Shown: piece after piece, positions 1 to 11,907 of the stretch
Layout: each line of letters starts with the position of its first letter
How positions within the stretch are numbered: position 1 is the first letter of the stretch
From: Anoplolepis gracilipes
Lineage: Eukaryota; Arthropoda; Insecta; Hymenoptera; Formicidae
Direction: 5' to 3'
DNA: 64,000 nucleotides
NCBI RefSeq assembly: GCF_047496725.1
Contig: NC_132975.1
Coordinates: 3,361,501-3,425,500, forward strand
Notes under the pieces: model-generated
Told to the model about the DNA's origin: nothing
Databases searched by the model: none
What the model saw: only the letters and a program-made list of their open reading frames with translations
Made by a program: the position numbers and the translations under genes

Positions 1-5
1 TGCAG

Positions 6-74
6 ACAAATAATACTGAAAATACAGAAAACAAAATAGAACAAGGAGACGAAAATTCCCTGACTTTCCATTGA
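6..74 (+). CDS. Last coding exon (partial gene) of small secreted-peptide family, copy 0
   Basis: The window opens with an acceptor-like TGCAG at 1-5, followed by a 22-codon open stretch ending in TGA. It aligns with the last exon of the copy at 5523-5986: both share the NT.NT core, an acidic middle and a DENS motif, read in the same phase 0. The conserved FFSN ending of the other two copies is replaced by a stop after TFH. The signal-peptide exon would lie left of the window. Function is unknown; it is called only through the intact relatives. Confidence 0.55.
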   Translation, partial: TNNTENTENKIEQGDENSLTFH

Positions 75-416
75 AATTTATTAGATTATCAAGCGTCGCG
101 GTAGCGTCGTGACGCGAAAACAAAAAAAAATTTTGATGAAAGATAAAGTTGAGAGTCATTGCATAAATGTCGATGCTACCAAGAAGGCTTATTACAGAAT
201 TTCTCGTGTCATAAACTTTTGATTAAAATATCTCAGAAACTAAAGTGGTAATAAAAAGTCTAATGAGATACTTTTATTATATAATATTGATAAACAAATC
301 TTCGATTGCGACCGATCTGAATAAGATTGATGCAGTCAATCCTGACATATAATTATCGTAAACCAAAAATTGTGACACTTTGCGTTCGTTTTTTTTTCCA
401 GTCATCTCACTTTTAA

Positions 417-3400
417 CTGTGGAAAACGTGTGATCGCGTTGATTCACGTGACTGAAAATGAATAGAACGGATTATGAGAATTAGTTTGAAATTCGAAAGT
501 ATAATTCAAATATAGAGGAAATATGTAATTAAATAATTTTGATAAAATACTGAATAAGTATAAAGATATTGAATATAATTCAAGAAATTATAACAAATTA
601 TTAAGTTTATGAATAAAATAGTTGAACATCTTCTATGTTTTACGATTATTCATTATTTTATTCCTGCGCAAGTTTTATTACTTAAATTATATAAGAAGGA
701 CACAATATTAAATACATAAATGTTAAATAGTTCCAGATCATTTAAATCTTTAGATGTTACATTATCTGTCTTAACTTACAGAGCAAGGTCTAAATCAAAA
801 CAAGATCTTTTTCTAATAAATTTCCTCTTCTAACAAATTATGAAATTTACACAAAAATCACTTCGTTATTGTTTCGGAATAAAAAACAAACGTCTGAGTA
901 CGCGTTGACTCGCACACTGCACACAGATACAAGTCCGTTACCGGCCTTGGGCGGAAGTTCAAATATTGAGAATAACATTCGGATTCTCAACTGTGTAATT
1001 GTTGGTTTACTGACAACATAACGTATATAAATATTCTTATTTTTTATTCAATATTTTTACGCCCTTACAATTTTACGTCTGCGTGCGGGCACGCACTGCA
1101 TGCCAGAACCGGCCCTGATTATAATTTCTGAGGAAAATATGATTCAGAACAGAAAATTCTCAACATTTTTTCCTTATTAAACCATACAAGCTAAGAAGTG
1201 TATACGAAAGCAGTTTATGTTATTCTAATGTTACATAATGACATGTGACGTATATACATACAGTGAATATCAAATGAAGAAACTGCAGAACATAGTGAGC
1301 TGTCGAAACGCGATCACATTTGCTGAGAAGATCGAATTTATAAAGAACACGAAAAAATTATAATAATTACAAACAGTGAAAAAAGTAAAAGTGGATATTA
1401 TAGAAAAGTAAAAAAATCCCTGTGTTATTTCAAAGAATCTAAATACGAATACCGAACAAGATGTAAGTATCCACAACACCTTTAAAAAAAATGAAATTAA
1501 AAAGAGAAAATTTTTTATATAAAATTAATATATAAGATTTTTTCATATAGAATTTATTCTAGAATTTAAAAAAATTAAAAGCATTTAAATTAACTTTCTT
1601 TTACAGATTAATTTTGTATTCCTTAGAACGTGAACATTATTTTTACATAGAGCAATGAAAATATTCCTTAATATTTTCCTGATGATTGCAGTAATGGCCA
1701 TTGTGATATCATCAGAAATCTTCAAACCTCAGAGATTACAGCTAAACTCTTGCTCACAATGTACCAATAATAATAAAGTACGTCACGTAACGTCTCTGAA
1801 CGATGAAAACTTGTGTAGATAATCATTAGTTTAAAATTTTATTTTTTAATCTGAATGACGAATAAAGATAAAACATTAAGTTTCTATCATACCAAAATAA
1901 GAATAATAAATTATAATGTCTATATACAAAACTGAGAGAGACAGAAACAGAAATATTTTAATATTTTTTAATTTACAGTTTACATATTCTTTCGTCCTTT
2001 AATTTTCCATACTTGTTTGCAGATGCATAATAATCAAAAAGACCGGAGGTTGCGTCGACATTTCTTCTCGAATTAGTTACAGGTGCACAAATCAATATCA
2101 TGAGATTAAGTCACTCACTGATTCAAGAATTGCTTAATAATTTCAGTGAAAAAGCGCAGAACTAATATAAAATAATAAAATAATACTTTACAAAAAATAA
2201 ATTTTAATTTTTTTTGCTAATTCCAGTTATTTTGTTAATATGTACCTGTTTTGTAAAAATATGTTTCAAGTATTGTACAATAAATAAATTAATTCAATCT
2301 TTAGATCAAATTTTTCAGAAATCACTCTTGTAATTTTATTAATACACTCATTGTCAGTCTAATTATATTCTATCAATAAACAAGAAATAATTTAAGCATT
2401 CTGAAATATAAACAAGTCAGTCATAATTACCTATGTATCCTTGAATTGCAGTTATATCTTAAACATTGTAATTTCCCGCTTGTTTAAAAAAAGTTTATAA
2501 TACATAAGAAACTTGATATGTTGGTTTTTCCATAATAATTTGCACAATCATAAAAAATTAAATAAATAAATAATACTGCCTAGGAGAGTCGCAATCCATG
2601 TTTATTTGTCGAAACCAGCAGCTAAGAAGACTTAAGAATTTACAAGAATAAAAACTGTTAAGCATATGAACAGCAAAAGGATTGGGATGAAAGGATATTA
2701 TAAGAGAATAAACATAAAAAAATTAACTGTCATTTAAAAAAAATCTAATAATAGTCAGAATAAAAACTGTTAGAACTTAAGTCGTAAACATTATACACAA
2801 CCGTATTTAACAATTACAAAATAAGAATCTTTATTTATATCTGGAAAAAGCTAGAACATAAAAGAATATAAAAAGAAAATAAATTTATATATTATATTAT
2901 ATATAATTATATATTATATATATAATTAATATATTATATATATTAAATTACATATAATTTATAAATTTATATAAAAGAAAAGAAATTTAATCTGGAATTT
3001 AACGAAAAAATTCAAAAATTGCTTAAAAATACAGATATTTGCGATTTAATTTTGTTTTTTATAGATCATGAAAAAAATTGCAATCATGAAAACAATTCTT
3101 TATGTTTTTTTGATAATCACATGGTAACGACTTTGTAATACACCATTGGAAACATGAATAAACTTACTAAAGAAAATTACCCTGTATAACCAAATATTGC
3201 CGTTAAATTTGATTCATTACTTTGGTATCGATATATTTTTGCTTTCTCATCGACTTTTTTACAAGATCTTTTTGCCCACCAAGCTAAAAAATAAATATTT
3301 ATGGAAAATGCCGCAAACGGTTTTAGCAACGAAAACATTCAATTATTAATTAACAATTAATACAAATGTCAATTTTAAAAGAGATAGATTATATAAAATT

Positions 3401-3546
3401 ACAAGTACATATCAAAGTTTGCATATAGGTATCATAATATACCTATGTAACTATGAAAATTAGAAATATTACATAAATACATATTATTTATAATATCTCT
3501 AATAATTCATATGTTAATAAATGAAATTATTATAAATATTATAAGT

Positions 3547-3599
<53 letters not shown>

Positions 3600-4329
3600 A
3601 TGTATATATACACACATATATATTTTAAGTGTAATAAATTCAAACTATTAAATGTTATTTTATATCGTTTATTTTATTAGATAGTTTTATCTTTCAAAAA
3701 ATCTACAATTTTGGCTATTTTATTAGTTTATTATTATTTGTAAATTTGAAAATTTTTGTGAATTTTATAATTTGAAAGTCCTTGAGTAACACAGTAAATA
3801 GCACAATAAATGATAATTAATGAATTTAACAAATACAAATTAATAATTAATTTTTATTCTAATGCAAATTATTTTATTATTCATCACATCTTATAATTGA
3901 TAAATTTAATAAATTTAATTTTTCAGAGATTATTTTTCATTGATGCTATTATATTTATATTAGCATTTTGTATAATTATTATTTTTATAAATATAATTTT
4001 TAATAATAAACAAGAATTCAATTTCTCGAGCATTTGTAATATATGCAAATCAAAATATAAGAAAATTATAAAACTAAAATATAAAAAAATTTATAAATTA
4101 AATCCTCAATTATGATTAAATGCTAGCTATATTGACTAATATGCTATCATAATCTACCATTTTTAATTTGGACTTTTAAGAATGTTTGATACGTATTTTT
4201 AAAATATTATAATTTTAACAAAAATTTTACAGATTGTTCGCACATATGTACCAAGACTTATAAAAAATTCGAAGTTTATTCATTGAAGTAATCAAAAGTT
4301 ATAAGGATTTTAATTTGCAACGAATTTAG
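417..4329 (+). repeat. Tandem segmental duplication, unit A
   Basis: The DNA beginning CTGTGGAAAACGTGTGATCG at 417 recurs at 4330. Long stretches remain nearly identical, including the 5' exon (about 1261-1462 against 5050-5329), the coding exons, the 3' flank and the downstream AT-rich spacer. The unit is about 3.9 kb and holds one gene. Between roughly 690 and 1130 unit A carries sequence absent from unit B, with GC-richer termini and a CCGGCCCTG end that could be a mobile-element border. Most of 2080-4320 is AT-rich spacer with no other gene that I can support. Confidence 0.85.
1655..2076 (+). CDS. Small secreted peptide gene, copy 1 (58 aa, two coding exons)
   Basis: Coding exons are 1655-1777 and 2023-2076, joined in phase 0 across a 245-bp intron (donor GTACGT, acceptor TTTGCAG). 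A 5' non-coding exon ends at about 1462 before GTAAGT, and its intron ends at the CTTTTACAG near 1605. Residues 1-20 are a signal peptide (MKIFLNIFLM then a hydrophobic run to VISS). The mature part has a CSQC pair followed by NNN, then a strongly basic tail with a DRRLRR cluster and the shared FFSN end. Reading straight through the donor also gives an ORF to 1822 (55 aa), so retention is possible, but alignment with copies 0 and 2 favours the spliced form. An AATAAA lies near 2279. Basic, secreted, fast-evolving peptides like this are often venom or immune peptides; no function is shown. Confidence 0.65.
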
Positions 4330-7300
4330 CTGTGGAAAACGTGTGATCGCGTTGATTCACGTGACTGAAAATGAATAGAACGGATTATGAGAATTAGTTT
4401 AAAATTCGAAAGTATAATTCAGATATAGAGGACATATGTAATTAAATAATTTTGATAAAATACTGAATAAGTATAAAGATATTGAATATAATTCGAAAAA
4501 TTATAACAAATTATTAAATTTATGAATGAAATAGTTGAACATCTTCTATGTTTTATGTTTATTCATTATTTTATTCCTGCGCAATTTTTATTATCTAAAT
4601 TATATGAGAAGGACACATATTCGTCAAAATAGAATTTCAGCTATACTTTTTACTACGATTGTACGTATAAAACATTTATAAAAATATATGTTAATTTCGA
4701 TTTATAAATCTGTTTATAAATTCATTTATAAGTGTTGTCAAGAATTTATTGATAAACAATGGCGGACATCTTAAGATTTAATAAAATAAAAAATGCAAAT
4801 TATGCACATATATAAAGTATGTATTTTGCAAACATACATACAAATTTAAAGAACACTTAAAAACACAAGAAAACAATATCAAAAACATTTTTTATTCATT
4901 AAAGTCTTTTTACTAGCTAAATCGTCTACAATATTGGAAAATATGATTCAGAACAGAAAATTCTCAACATTTTTTCCTTATTAAAACATATAAGCTAAGA
5001 AATATATACGAAAGCAGTTTATGTTATTCCAATGTTACATAATGACATGTGACGTATATACATATATAGTGAACGTCAAATGAAGAAACTGCAGAACATA
5101 GTGAGCTGTCCAAGCGCGATCACATTTGCTGAGAAGATCGAATTTATAAAGAATACAAAAAAATTATAATAATTACAAACAGTGAAAAAAGTAAAAGTGG
5201 ATATTATAGAAAAGTGAAAAAATCCCCGTGTTATTTCAAAGAATCTAAAACTATTGAGAATATAAAGTTAAGACTATTATATATACTCAAGAAATTATGA
5301 GCATTATATAACAGAATACTGAACAAGATGTAAGTATCCACAACACCTTTAAAAAACAAATGAAATTAAAAAGAGAAAATTTTTTATATAAAATTGATAT
5401 ATAAGATTTTTTTATATAATTTATTCTAGAATTAAAAAAAAATTAAAACCTGTTTAATTAATTTTCTTTTACAGATTAATTTTGTATTCCTTAGAACGTG
5501 AACATTATTTTTACATAGAACAATGAAAATATTCCTTAATATTTTCCTGATGATTGCAGTAATGGCCATTGTGATATCATCAGGTATCTGCAAACCAACA
5601 GGCCCTCAGAGATTACAGCCAAGCTCTTGCCCACAATGTGACAATAATAATGAAGTACGCCACATAACGTCTCTTAACAATGAAAACTTGTGTAGATAAT
5701 CATTAGTTTAAAATTTTATTTTTTAATCTGAATGACGAATAGAGATAAAACATTAAGCTTCTATTAAACCAAAATAAGAATAATAAATTATAATGTCTAT
5801 ATACAAAACTGCGAGAGACAGAAGCAGAAATATTTTAATATTTTTAAATTTACAGTTTACATATTCTTTCGTCCTTTTATTTTCCATATTTGTTTACAGG
5901 AGACTAATACTCAAAATACAAAATATGAAATAGAAAGATTCGACGAAAATTCCGTGATTTTCCCTCGATGGTTCTTCTCGAATTAGTTGCAGGCTCACAA
6001 ATCAATATCATGAGATTAAGTCACTCACTAATTCAAGAATTGCTTAATAATTTCAGTGAAAAAGGAAACTAATATGAAATAATAAAATAATACTTTATAA
6101 AAAATAAATTTTAATTTTTTTTGCTAATTCCAGTTGTTTTGTTAATATGTACCTGTTTTGTAAAAATATGCTTCAAGTATTCTACAATTAATAAATTAAT
6201 TCAATCTTTAGATCAAATTTTTCAAAAATCACTCTCGTAATTTATTAATATACTCATTATCAGTCTAATTATATTCTATCAATAAACAAGAAATAATTTA
6301 AGCATTTTGAAATATAAGCAAGTTAGTCATAATTACCTATGTATCCTTGAATTGCAGTTGTATCTTAAAGATTGTAATTTCCCGCTTGTTTAAAAAAAAG
6401 TTTATAATACATGAGAAACATGATATGCTGGTTTTTCCATAATAATTTGTACAATCATAAAAAATTAAATAAATAGTTAATACTGCTTAGGAGAGTCGTA
6501 ATCCATGTTTATTTGCCGAGACCATCAGACAAAAATAAAAACTGGTAAAAATATGAGCAACAAAAAGATTGAGATGGCAGAATATTACAAAAGAATAAAA
6601 ATAAGAAAATTAATTGCCATTAAAAAAATACTCTAGCAGTATTAAGAACAAAAACTGTTAAAACTTAAGTCATAACCATTATAAACGATTATATTCAACA
6701 ATTACAGAATAAAAATTGTATGCTATCTGTAAAATCTAGAATATAAAAGAATATAAAAAGAAAATTAATTTAAATATAGAACTTAATTTAAAATTTCGCG
6801 AAAAAATTTCAAAAATTGTATAAAAATATGCAGATACAGATATTTGCAATTTATTTTGCTTCTTTAAAATTATGAAGGAAATCGCAACCATTAAGGCAAC
6901 CATAAATTCTTTATGTTTTTATAATAATCGCATGGTAACGAATACTCATGGAAAATGTCACAAACGGTTTTAACAACAAAAACATTTAATTGTCAATTAA
7001 CACATAATGTAAATGCCAATCCTAAATAAGATAGATTACATTAAGTGTTACAAGTTCATATCAAGGTTTGCATATAGGTATCGTAATATACATATGTAAC
7101 TATGAAAATAAGAAAGATTACATAAATACACATTATTTATAATATCTCTAATAATTAACATGATGAAATGGATGATGAAATTACTATAAATATTATAAGT
7201 TATTATAATATATATATATATATATATGTATATATATGTATATATACACACATATATATTTTAAGTGTAATAAATTCAAACTATTAAATGTTATTTTATA

Positions 7301-7805
7301 TTGTTTATTTTATTAGATAGTTTAATCTTTCAAAAAATCTACAATTTTGGCTATTTTATTAGTTTATTATTTGTAAATTTGAAAATTTTTGCGAATTTTA
7401 TAATTCAAAAATCTTTAAATAATACAATAAATGATAATTAATGAATTTGAGAAATACAAAGTAAATAACACAATAAATGATAATTAATGAATTTAAGAAA
7501 TGGAAATTAATAATTAATTTTCATACTAATGCAAATTATTTTATTATTCATCACATCTTATAATTGATAAATGAAATAAATTTAATTTTTCAGAGATTAT
7601 TTTTCTTTGATGCTATTATATATATATTAGCATTTTGTATAATTATTATTTTATGAATATTATATCTAACACAATAAACAAGAATTCAATTTCTCAAGTA
7701 TTTGAAATATATGCAAATCAAATTATAAGAAAATTATAAATTAAAAATATAAATAAATATATAAATTGAATCCTTATTTATAATTTATATTGAATAATAA
7801 ACTAC
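4330..7805 (+). repeat. Tandem segmental duplication, unit B
   Basis: Second unit of the array, repeating 417-4329 in the same orientation and order: upstream block, 5' exon, gene, AT-rich spacer, (TA)n near 7209 and the block before 7800. It keeps a segment (about 4610-4930) missing from unit A but found again after the third unit start, so that segment is ancestral. Unit B has several small indels relative to A; the spacer tract corresponding to 3897-4115 carries a stop in B, arguing against coding there. Confidence 0.85.
5523..5986 (+). CDS. Small secreted peptide gene, copy 2 (72 aa, two coding exons)
   Basis: Coding exons 5523-5654 and 5900-5986 join in phase 0 (donor GTACGC, acceptor GTTTACAG). 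A 5' non-coding exon ends at 5329 before GTAAGT, with the 5'-UTR intron at 5330-5474. Residues 1-20 match copy 1 exactly (MKIFLNIFLM...VISS). The mature part adds an extra Cys (GICKP), keeps a CPQC pair and NNN, then has an acidic last exon with RFDENS and the ending PRWFFSN. Thus the last exon differs from copy 1 in length (28 against 17 residues) and charge while the signal peptide is unchanged. That pattern is typical of secreted effector families, but activity is unknown. No recognised domain. Confidence 0.7.
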
Positions 7806-7824
7806 ACTAGCTAAAATGCAAAGA

Positions 7825-8265
7825 AAGAATTATGGGAATTAGTTTAAAATTCGAAAGCGTAGTTTAGATGTAAAGAAAATATGTAATTAAACAATTTTGA
7901 TAAAATACAGAATAAGTAAAAAAATAATAAATATAATTCAAGAAATTATAACAACAAATTATTAAATTTATGAATGAAATATATAGTTGAAAATCTTCTA
8001 TGTTTTATGATTTTACGTCACTGCTAAAAGTTTTCCATTATAATTCAGAAAATTCGAAAATTCTACGAGATAAAGCAATTCAGAAATTAAAAAATTTCTT
8101 CACTCTAGGTATCAATAAAAGATAAGATCCTGCGCAATTTTTATTACCCAGACTAGGTATACGAGAAGACATATATTCGTCAAAGTAAAATTTCAGCTAT
8201 ACTTTTTGCTACGATTGTATGTATAAAACATCCATAAAAAATATATTTATTAATTTCAATTTATA
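7825..8265 (+). repeat. Third, gene-less array unit (remnant)
   Basis: The segment starting near AATTATGGGAATTAG repeats the opening of units A and B, then the block beginning ATTCGTCAAAG that follows in unit B (about 4618). It breaks off around 8265, where a fold-back repeat begins, so no gene follows. An internal insertion of roughly 100 bp separates the two halves. Confidence 0.7.
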
Positions 8266-8284
8266 AATCGGTTTTAAAACCCGT

Positions 8285-8620
8285 TTATTCCACCGGTTTT
8301 ATAATTGGATTGGATTAGTTGTTTTTCGGAGAGGTGCAGGGGGCGGAGCAGATACTCTACCCCGCCTATGCATTTAATTTATTACATTTAAATAAATAAA
8401 TCTGCCAAGAATACATTTTATAAAATGTACATGTTACCGAAAATTACACATACCCTAATTCGTAAAAAGTCTTTTGTTTATAAATTTTTAATAAACAAAA
8501 ATAGTTAAAAGATTTTGAAGTTACACAGAATCATTATCTCGATAACATATGTCAAGATCAAGGTTATAAGAAGAGTGTTTCTTAAGGTTTATCAAATAAA
8601 AAACTAGAGATCAAGAAGCT
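8285..8620. mobile_element. Half of a fold-back element (family with AAATAAATAAATCTGCCAAG)
   Basis: Contains the same landmarks as 9900-10150 and 57480-57913: a GC-rich tract with GCAGGGGGCGGAGC, the AAATAAATAAATCTGCCAAG stretch, a conserved TTTTTAATAAACAA and a terminal block with ATATGTCAAGATCAAGG. Only one arm is visible. No ORF of transposase type. Confidence 0.5.
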
Positions 8621-8879
8621 ATACAAGCATTTTATAACAATTGTGTGGAATAATTACAAGTAATTTGTACAGCATTATATTAAGTAAAATTAAAAGAATC
8701 AGAAATTTATATGTAATTTACTCCTTAGAATTACAAAAGTATAGGAGAAACTCATTACAACTTATATTTGAGATTGAATCTTGTTCTCTTTTTTCTTCTT
8801 TTTTAAATCGCAAAGAATTCGATAAAAAATTTCCACTTTTACAGCATTATAACAGTATTTCTAGTTGATTTCTTGATAA

Positions 8880-9059
8880 ATCACGCTAATAGCAATTATT
8901 GGGATATCATTAAGAATATGTAAACATAAAACCACCGCATCTACTACTGCTGAAGCTACTACTGCTGAAACTTTTGCCGACATTATCATTAGTGAAATTA
9001 TTCATCTTGATCCTATTACTGATAATATTTATCAATCCATTCAAATAGCTGAATGGTGA
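8880..9059 (+). pseudogene. Orphan open stretch, membrane-tail-like (about 60 codons)
   Basis: An ATG-less frame bounded by a TAA at 8877 and a TGA at 9057 reads as a hydrophobic LIAIIGISL segment, a basic stop-transfer-like KHK, a Thr/Ala-rich stretch and an acidic tail with DPITDNIYQ. Codon composition is richer than the neighbouring spacer. It could be the last exon of a single-pass membrane protein or its relic; no upstream exon was found and no family is recognised. Confidence 0.2.
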
Positions 9060-9119
9060 TCAATATTATCATCGGATTTATCGCGAAGTTGCTGTAAAAA
9101 AGCCTTCAAGACCTTACTC

Positions 9120-9420
9120 ACAAGGAAAGGGTTGGAAGTGTCCTCCTCCGATTTTAATGAGTTTTGAATATGTTGTAGTCTAGGTCAAAATAGGAGAAAT
9201 GTATTTTTTTATATGTGTTGTTACGGCCATTAAGGGGGTGAAACACCCTCTTAAAAAAAAATCGGTTTTTATATTTCTGAGCGAATACCGTCAAAACAAT
9301 AAGAGATATAAAAAAAAGTTTCCAATAAAAGTTTTATAGTTTTTAATGTACTTTAAAACTGCATAATCAGATTTTTCAAAAAACGAGTAAAGGAATTAGG
9401 ATTTCGAAAAATATGACATT
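9120..9420. mobile_element. Fold-back MITE, one arm (CACAAGGAAAGG family)
   Basis: Closely matches the left arm of the complete element at 52225-52773, including CACAAGGAAAGG, CCTCCGATTTTAATG, GTAGTCTAGGTCAAAATAGG and the GGGGGTGAAACACCCTC hairpin. The right arm is missing, so this is a truncated copy. Confidence 0.75.
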
Positions 9421-9479
9421 TTACCGATACGATTGATTAATTTTAAAAATATGAAATAAAATAATTGCATACAGAAGAA

Positions 9480-10150
9480 ATAAATAACTGAGTTTATATG
9501 ATGAAACTATCGAAGAAAAGATCCAACTCCAATGACTTTGACTTAAATTGTCAAACTCATCACCACCGCCAATGAAAGCAGAAGTGGCGTAGAGTGGACT
9601 ACATTTCATGGAAAGTTGAAACTCCATGTAAAATCATGCAATGGTGGGCCTCATTTCGTACTGAAAACAGAGGTAGTGTAGAATGGACCTCGCTTCGCAT
9701 AGAAAGTTAAAAATCCAAATGGAACTGTGCAATGATAGACCTTCTTTCGCACTGAAAGCAAAGGTATGGAGTGGACTTTGCTTGGAAAATTGAAAACTCG
9801 TGTGAAACCGGTTAAATTGACGAGTATAGTTTCTCATAAGTTTCCATGGCAGTAAATGGGAAATATTTCTCCAATGCCTTTCTGTTGAATTATGTTAATT
9901 TTTTTTTAGGAGTTTTGCTCCTCCCCTGTGCCCACATGTTTGACTTATTACATATAAATAAATAAATCTGCCAAGAATACATTTTATAAAAATGTACTTA
10001 ATGTCCAGAAATTATATGTAATTTCTGAAATTTTTTGTTTATAATTTTTTAATAAACAACAAGCGACAACAAAAATTGTTGAATGGTTATTCAGGATGTT
10101 GACCTTGACAATATGTATCTAAATCAAGATTATTGAGGCTGAGTTGTTTT
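9480..10150. mobile_element. Fold-back element containing about three 90-bp tandem units
   Basis: The left part (CCAATGACTTTGACTTAAAT at about 9529) and the right part (GATGTTGACCTTGACAATAT near 10100) resemble the arms of 57087-57913. Between them, at 9571-9800, lie about three direct repeats of some 90 bp, each with a GAAAGCA/GAAAACAGAGG start, a GTGTAGAATGGAC-like block and a TTCGCACTGAAAG boundary. The small ORFs read through these repeats are not supported. Confidence 0.5.
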
Positions 10151-10321
10151 TTCATAATTTAATTTAATGCTTTAATCGTGCACTTAATTTTAAAGTTCTC
10201 ATTTTTAGTGAAAAAATACGTAATATATCTACGTAAGATCAGAGGAACAGAACATGAAATATGACAATGGATAAAAACACATCTGTATCTTTATTTCAAT
10301 CATAATTGTTTTACGAAAACA

Positions 10322-10323
<2 letters not shown>

Positions 10324-10363
<40 letters not shown>
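10324..10363. repeat. (CT)n microsatellite
   Basis: Uninterrupted TC/CT tract of about 40 bp. Confidence 0.95.
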
Positions 10364-10367
<4 letters not shown>

Positions 10368-10576
10368 TTTTTTCTTCTTATTACATTTAAGACATAATTT
10401 CATTTTCAAAATATCTGCAAGCAGTGTACTTGTCAAAATCTATATTCAACTATTCAACTCACTTTTTTGAAAAGGTGACCCACTTTTTGTGCAAATATTT
10501 GAACATCAACTCTTTAGTGAAAATTTAGCAGCGATGCAATATTCCATCATAAATGCAATAGCAATAAAAAATGATA

Positions 10577-11393
10577 TTAGGTCGATGCATAAGTTTTTGC
10601 CAATGCGAATAGATGGCTATACGCATGCGTTAGTGAAATTTAACGATCAGAAATGTTTTTGGTTTTTGTTGACTTCTTTACATTGACCAATGAACTAAAT
10701 TCTATACTGGAACGGCTAGTCCTTTGTTTGAAAATGTGAAGCGCGAGAGCGAAAAATCTGCCATCTCTCTCTTTTTCTAATATTGTACTATCTGAACTAA
10801 AAAACATTAGCTTATTCAAATGTGCAGTATTAACCTCCACTACAACCGGCTAATAAGTATAGTATCAAAGAAATTATAAAATGGAAAAAAAGACAAGATT
10901 AACAATGTAATACTATTGTACAATAAATAATTATATGAACTATAAACAATATGATTTAGAAAATAGAAAAGATCATAGAAAATCATTAGCCAATCAGAAT
11001 TTGCTAAACAAGGAGGGAGATGGTAGTTTTTTCCCTCTCGCTCTTCACTTTTTCAAACAAAGGACTAACCATTCCAGTATAGGTTAGGTTAGGTATAGGA
11101 TAGAGTTAACTGATATTGACATTTATGCACAACAAGCTGTAGATATGTCAACATAACTTTACATTTAATATGATTGAAATGGAGATACAGAACATATTCG
11201 CCACTGCATTTTGTTTTCACCAAAAGAAAAATACTGCTGATTCACACACAATCATTGTGAGACTTATGGTAAAAATATTATAGAACCGTTAGAACGTCTA
11301 TGGTTTTTCGATATCAGTGACAAAGAACACTCTGCATGTCCTGCAATCGTGGGAGAGGACGGTTTACAATCATTGCATGCATGGGAAAAATTG
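10577..11393 (+). pseudogene. mariner (Tc1/mariner) relic, N-terminal transposase remnant
   Basis: At 10577, just after a TA, lies TTAGGTCGATGCATAAGTTT, which matches mellifera-type mariner terminal repeats as I know them. After removal of the hAT-type MITE at 10688-11112 the sequence continues to an ATG at 11179. A frame (with a 1-nt slip and an internal TGA) then reads EHIRHCILF, later CETYGKN and then FDISDKEHSACPAI. These correspond to the N-terminal helix-turn-helix start and the linker of mariner transposases. The catalytic DD34D part is absent and no 3' terminus was seen, so the copy is long dead. Confidence 0.7.
10688..11112. mobile_element. hAT-type MITE, CARTGAACT family, copy a
   Basis: Ends CAATGAACT... 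and ...TTAACTG with terminal inverted repeats of about 50 bp that include GGCTAGTCCTTTGTTTGAAA. It is flanked by 8-bp near-duplicates, acattgac (10680-10687) and atattgac (11113-11120), 7 of 8 matching. Length 425 bp, non-coding. It sits inside the mariner relic and is therefore younger. The right terminus holds GGTTAGGTTAGG, a local expansion absent from the sister copies. Confidence 0.85.
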
Positions 11394-11399
11394 TAAAAA

Positions 11400-11907
11400 A
11401 ACAAAGGAAAATACTTTGATTGATTTGTGTTGTATCAATTTTTTTTTTATTTTAATATAGAAAAATTGCAAAAATTGACAAGAACTTAATAGAAATGTGT
11501 CGACTTAATAGAAATATTCTCTGCGTTAATATATTTTATATTAAAATTCATGTATTTCTATATTTATATTAAATTGAATCATATACATATATCTATCCGT
11601 TTATTTGTTTTCAATCTTGGCCTTTACAATACCATTTAACTTGTTATAAATACATTAAATAGTTTAATTTATTTTTATAAATTATTATATCTAATATTAA
11701 TAATTAAATTATTTAATTTAAATTAATAATTTATTATTAATTATTAAGTAATTAATGATTAATTTATTATTAATTATTAAGTAATTAATAATCTTTAATT
11801 TTAATGTAAGTTATAAATACCTAATTTTAAGAAAATAAAAATATAAATTATTAAATTTATTATAATAATTAAAATAATATATTATACATTATATTATGTA
11901 ATAATAT
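11400..11907. other. AT-rich spacer, no gene seen
   Basis: Very AT-rich, with interleaved AATTA/TAATTA words between about 11690 and 11800. No ORF, splice-flanked exon or repeat family recognised. Confidence 0.6.

Noticed and set aside
3897..4115. 72-residue hydrophobic ORF after a TTTTTCAG acceptor, with CNIC
   Set aside because: Starts at a non-ATG codon, and the corresponding stretch in unit B (about 7590-7780) has stops and indels, so it is likely non-coding spacer.
9571..9800. CRISPR-like array of direct repeats
   Set aside because: Three long adjacent repeats without unique spacers, in eukaryotic DNA; a minisatellite inside a mobile element.
9421..9837. Two minus-strand ORFs of 67-68 residues
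   Set aside because: They read through the 90-bp tandem units of a fold-back element.
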